From positions 232,914,335 through 232,978,334 of the forward strand of contig CM060922.1 in the NCBI GenBank assembly GCA_030737875.1: DNA of 64,000 bases, given 5' to 3'. The DNA comes from Allium sativum (lineage: Eukaryota > Streptophyta > Magnoliopsida > Asparagales > Amaryllidaceae). Shown piece after piece: positions 60,241-64,000 of this stretch (its first letter is position 1; each line of letters opens with the position of its first letter). The notes under the pieces were generated by a model. The model saw nothing but the letters and a program-made list of their open reading frames with translations, had not been told where the DNA came from and ran no database searches. A program made the position numbers and the translations under genes.

Positions 60241-62192
60241 AAATCACATTTGATATTAAATACAAGGCTCTGAATAGAAAATATATCGGCTTATATTCAA
60301 TATCAAATTCTGAAATCAACATATATCGTATTGGAAATAATGATATAAAATATATCTTTCAAATTCCCATAACAATATCTGTATAGTCATGAAATCCAAC
60401 ATCGAAATATCCCGAAGATAATTTCGATTCAACTCCAGTCCAATCCACGTATTGGGAATATTGATTATTTTTAAAATCACTTTCAAATTCAATTTATTTA
60501 TTTCAAAAATAAATTGATTTTAATTCTAGTTCAAAACTAGTTCATTTCGATAAAAATCTATTTTTATCATTTCAAATGTGGAATATCTCATCCCAGTTCT
60601 TTCCGATTCACATATTATGATTTTACACAAATTATCAATATTTTTAATAATTTTATCAAAGCCCGTACAGTCGATTTCCATCAACGGCTATCGAACTGCA
60701 CTTACAGCGACCTTTTTCAAATTTGATTTGGACATAATTCCAAATCCAACCGTTAGATTTCAAATTTCTAATATTCATTGGAAAGCTCTTTTCGATACGA
60801 ACCCAACGGTTCCGGTTTTAGGAGAATCCGACGGTCGGATCTCCCGCAACGTCAATTCGAAGTCAATGGTCGAAATTCACGAACTGCCGCGGAGCGGCGC
60901 GTTCTATTCAGGCCATTTTATATATAATATATATATTATATATATTTCGTCAAATTCCTTTTAAAACGTATTTTATAAATCGTTTTAACTTCGTTTCAAA
61001 ACCATTTCAACACTATTTCAATTTCTAATCAAAACTGAATATTTCTCATAATTCTATATAAATGATAATATTTTCAAAACGTTATATTTTGAAATCACTT
61101 CTTTTCTATATTCATTATAAAAACGAATATAATCGATATAAATATCGTTCACGTCAAAATAGCGCAACTCTAATCAACACGGCTTTATATATTTCAATAA
61201 ATCTGTTATTCTTTTCAACAAATGAATATTTATTCCATTCGACACATGAATCTATATTTCTTTCAACACACGACTACTCTCAACACATGAGTACTGTCAA
61301 CACATCACTATTTTTGTTATGTAAAATATTTTATAAAACTATGGTATCTATCGTTTGATTTTCAATTAGACTTCAACCGTAAAGTAGTTCTAATTTTAAA
61401 TATGATAAAGATGTTAAATTTCATTGTATAAAATATTTCACTCAACACATGAACATCGTCAACACATGACTATTTTTATATTCAACACATGAATTTTCTT
61501 TTATAATATTCCTTATTTTCCCGATTGTAATGAGGCCCAATCAATCACCATATAATGTTAATTATATGGATTCCATACAACACATGTATATAATAGCATT
61601 GAAAAATAATCAACCATCAACCAAAGTGCACTACACTGTATAAGCATCAATATAGATATCTTATGCTTATAACAGCCTGTCAATCAATCGATCGACATAT
61701 TTAATCAATCAGGATGAGTGAACTTCAAATTTCATCCCAACACCCGTGTGGGGTTATCAAACAATCTACCACAGATTTTAGTTGTGCAGTTGGGCGATGT
61801 GTAAAATTTATCGTCCCAATCAATGTCCTTCAAATAGGTGTACATAAACAAACCGTCTGGTTTGTAAATGAATATTTATTTATTCACATTCACTATATTC
61901 ATATTCACGTTAAAAACTATATTTTTAACGATAAAACATTTTATTTCAGCATATGAATTTCTATTCAGTTCATTCTTTAGATAAAATGATATTTTTATTT
62001 TCTAACTTATTTTAGAAAATTTCGGCGGCATAACGACACGATACTAGAAATGGGACGAGGCCTAGCCTTATCCCCAGTCTAGTGAAGGCCCACGCCATTC
62101 ACACATCAATCAAATCGATTCCATTTCACCAAACAATTCAATTCAAACCAAATAATCTAACCAACTACACAACCAAACAATTAAACAAACAA

Positions 62193-62242
62193 GCCATCCA
62201 TGGTCTGTGGATGACGGGTGTCGGGTGCTACTAAACACCGTC
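62193..62242 (-). other. Overlapping hairpin pair, D copy
   Basis: On the minus strand hairpin 2 reads GTCATCCA with TGGATGGC, where A has GTCGTCCA with TGGACGAC. The G-C pair has become A-T on both sides. Hairpin 1 is unchanged. Confidence 0.62.
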
Positions 62243-62392
62243 TGCATCCTAGTATATATATATATAACTAGATAAAGAGGTTTAGAGTGAGAAGTTCTCA
62301 CTAATAGCTGTCCAACTTCACGACACTTCTTTAAATCTTAATCTTCGTCGTTATCGCATCTTCTCCATCTTCGTTGCCCGTAGCCACTACAT

Positions 62393-63160
62393 ATATAAAA
62401 ATCACACATTTTTATATTTTGATGTCTTTAAAATAAAAATCATATTTTTATTTGTTCACTTTCAATTTAAAAAATCATATTTTTATAATCACTTCATATA
62501 TTTAAAAATCGAATTTTTATTCCGTTATTCAATATATAAAAATCCCATTTTTACACCGCTACTATATAGATAAAAATTATATTTTCACATCGATGTTATA
62601 TAGATAAAAATTTCATTTTTATCCCGCTATTCTTCATATAAAGATTTCGCCTTTTCAAAAAATATCATTATAAAAATCACATCTTTATTTTGCTACATAT
62701 ACAAAGATGATATTTTTAATATTCCTATCATGTAAAAATTATATTTTTAATACTTTTAAAAATATAAAAATCATATTTTTACTACTTTTATATAGTAAAG
62801 ATCATATTTTTACTTCACTACATATGTAAAAATCTCACCTTTCTCCATTTAAAAATATCGTCTTTCTTCCTTTAAAAATCTAATCCTTTTATATTTTAAA
62901 AATCACGTCTTTTCTAATTTAAAAATTGAATTTTTATTATCATAACTATATAAAAATTATATTTTTATTATCTATATAATATGATAATTATATTTTCAAC
63001 CTTTACATACGATAAAAATTATATTTTTAACTTCCTTATCATATAAAAATCATATCTTTAACTTTCCTATCAAATAAAAATTCTATCTTTAAATTTTCCT
63101 ATCGAATAAAATTCAGTTTTTAAATTTTTCCTATCGAATAAAATTCAGTTTTTAAATTAA
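62393..63160. repeat. AAAAAT/ATTTTT palindrome array, D copy
   Basis: The longest and most diverged array in the window, with units such as AAAAATCATATTTTTA and spacers with TTTTATCCCGCTA. Confidence 0.85.
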
Positions 63161-63187
63161 GAAAAATAAATAAAACATGAATTTAAA

Positions 63188-63560
63188 ACTTACATTGTTT
63201 TCAAATGGAGAGGAGGTCGGGGTTGTCGGCTAGGGTTTCAGGCGGGAGGGGGTGCGGGTTCGGGTCGCGGCAAGTGGGGTTAGGCGGGGGTAGGGCGGCA
63301 CTGGCGGCGGCTAGGGTTCGTCGCTCACGTCAAGGAGGAGGAGAGCAGGAAGAAGAAGGAGGCGGGCGGAGCAGGGGGGGGGGGGCGCGGAGAGAGAAGA
63401 AAGGAAGAGGAGGAAGAAGAGGAGAGGGAGGCGGCGGTTGCTGGAGGGGGGCGCGCACCTCGCGCGATGGGGCTCCGTCGCCCTCCCTTTTTCTCTTTTT
63501 TTTATTTTATTTTCGTTTCTGTTGAATGAAAACGATTGAAAAAGGGGGGGGGGGGCCAGA
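63188..63560 (-). promoter_or_regulatory. CT/GC island with donor-like end, D copy
   Basis: On the minus strand a CT/GC-rich island with a run of 10 C (about 63376-63386), an AAACCCTAG telo-box and a GAACCCTAGCCG motif, ending ACAATG|TAAGTTTT (donor GT is plus-strand AC at 63192-63193). The telo-box with pyrimidine-rich context is typical of plant housekeeping 5' regions. The glycine/arginine-rich open frame on the plus strand is a composition artefact. Confidence 0.45.
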
Positions 63561-64000
63561 ACGAGATAAAGGGGAGAGAAGGGAATTTTAATTTTTTTAA
63601 TTTACAAAAAGTTGACTTTTTCATACGACCTCGAAACAAAGCCCACCGCCTGTCGCCTATAGCGTTTTACCCCCATTCCGAACACAATGGGATATGTATC
63701 GTAGGCTAATTTGAACGTTTGAATCAGTTTCCGTTAAATTTACATTTAAATCACTATATTTAATTTTAAACGCGCATTTCAAATTACCGGGGTCACATAC
63801 TAACTCTAAAAATTCTCGAAAAATATTTTCTAGCTTCGTATTAACGATACGGTCCTAACAAAACTAGTTTCGCCGAATTCTGAGACCATTGGAAAAATGG
63901 CCAATTTCCAGTCGATTAAAATCAACTGAACTAGTCAAACGCGTTTTCCTTTTCCACGCTCACATATTGATTCTAAAAATTATGAAATTTGAAACCTAGC

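Larger units (their letters stand above)
59229..64000 (-). mobile_element. Element D: giant LTR in opposite orientation (partial)
   Basis: The reverse complement follows the giant LTR from about LTR position 5085 (matching 55170 in E) back to about position 470 at the window end. Landmarks in reverse order: hairpin copy 60195-60240, module copy 2 at about 60640-60900, CAACACATGAA repeats 61195-61510, hairpin pair 62193-62242, palindrome array 62393-63160, CT/GC island 63188-63560. More diverged from A than from E. Both LTR ends are absent. No gene. Confidence 0.9.

Overview
The window looks like repeat-dense, AT-rich nuclear DNA of a flowering plant. The evidence is long terminal repeat (LTR) retrotransposons primed by initiator-Met tRNA, a chromovirus of the Ty3/Gypsy superfamily, LTR-in-LTR nesting, plant-type splice sites and TATA boxes, and the absence of any compact bacterial-style gene. 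I cannot name the species. I see no intact host protein-coding gene, rRNA, tRNA or CRISPR array. All identity and age statements are by-eye estimates.

Layout. (1) 1-5221: a minus-strand non-autonomous LTR element (C) with primer-binding site and polypurine tract but no coding region. It is cut by the window start and by the next block. (2) 5222-50084: a head-to-tail array of a 7.3-7.8 kb unit. Unit 1 is 5222-12990, unit 2 is 12991-44510 (split by an insertion), unit 3 is 44511-49367, followed by a rearranged partial unit to 50084. On the minus strand the units share exon-like islands of constant length (157, about 120-133, 52 and 122 nt) with splice signals, so the array looks like tandem copies of a decayed, intron-rich gene I do not recognise. 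(3) 15053-39257: element A, inserted in unit 2 with a perfect 5-bp target duplication (ACATT). Its LTRs are about 6.2 kb but its internal domain is only 719 bp and non-coding. (4) 17083-28162: element B, an 11.1 kb minus-strand chromovirus nested in A's 5' LTR (target duplication TGTAG), with 3.45 kb LTRs and a decayed gag-pol ending in a chromodomain. (5) 50085-59228: element E, a second giant-LTR element with a 1053-bp internal domain and a truncated 3' LTR. (6) 59229-64000: another giant LTR in the opposite orientation (D), joined to E through a TGAT microhomology and running off the window.

The most interesting object is the giant-LTR family (A, E, D and the more distant C). Each full LTR combines a diverged internal duplication of a conserved LTR module, a CT/GC-rich island ending in a splice-donor-like site, an array of AAAAAT/ATTTTT palindromes, two overlapping hairpins, a repeated hairpin family with compensatory base changes, and a strong acceptor-like site before a poly(A)-like end. 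The LTR therefore looks like a long structured non-coding transcription unit. The family shares tRNA primer, polypurine context and LTR motifs with the chromovirus, which suggests it is mobilised in trans by chromovirus proteins. That dependence is an inference.

Inferred order of events: duplication of the 7.7 kb unit, insertion of A, then insertion of B into A. The LTR pair of B is visibly more similar than that of A. E entered the partial unit independently, and an inversion or deletion later fused E to D.
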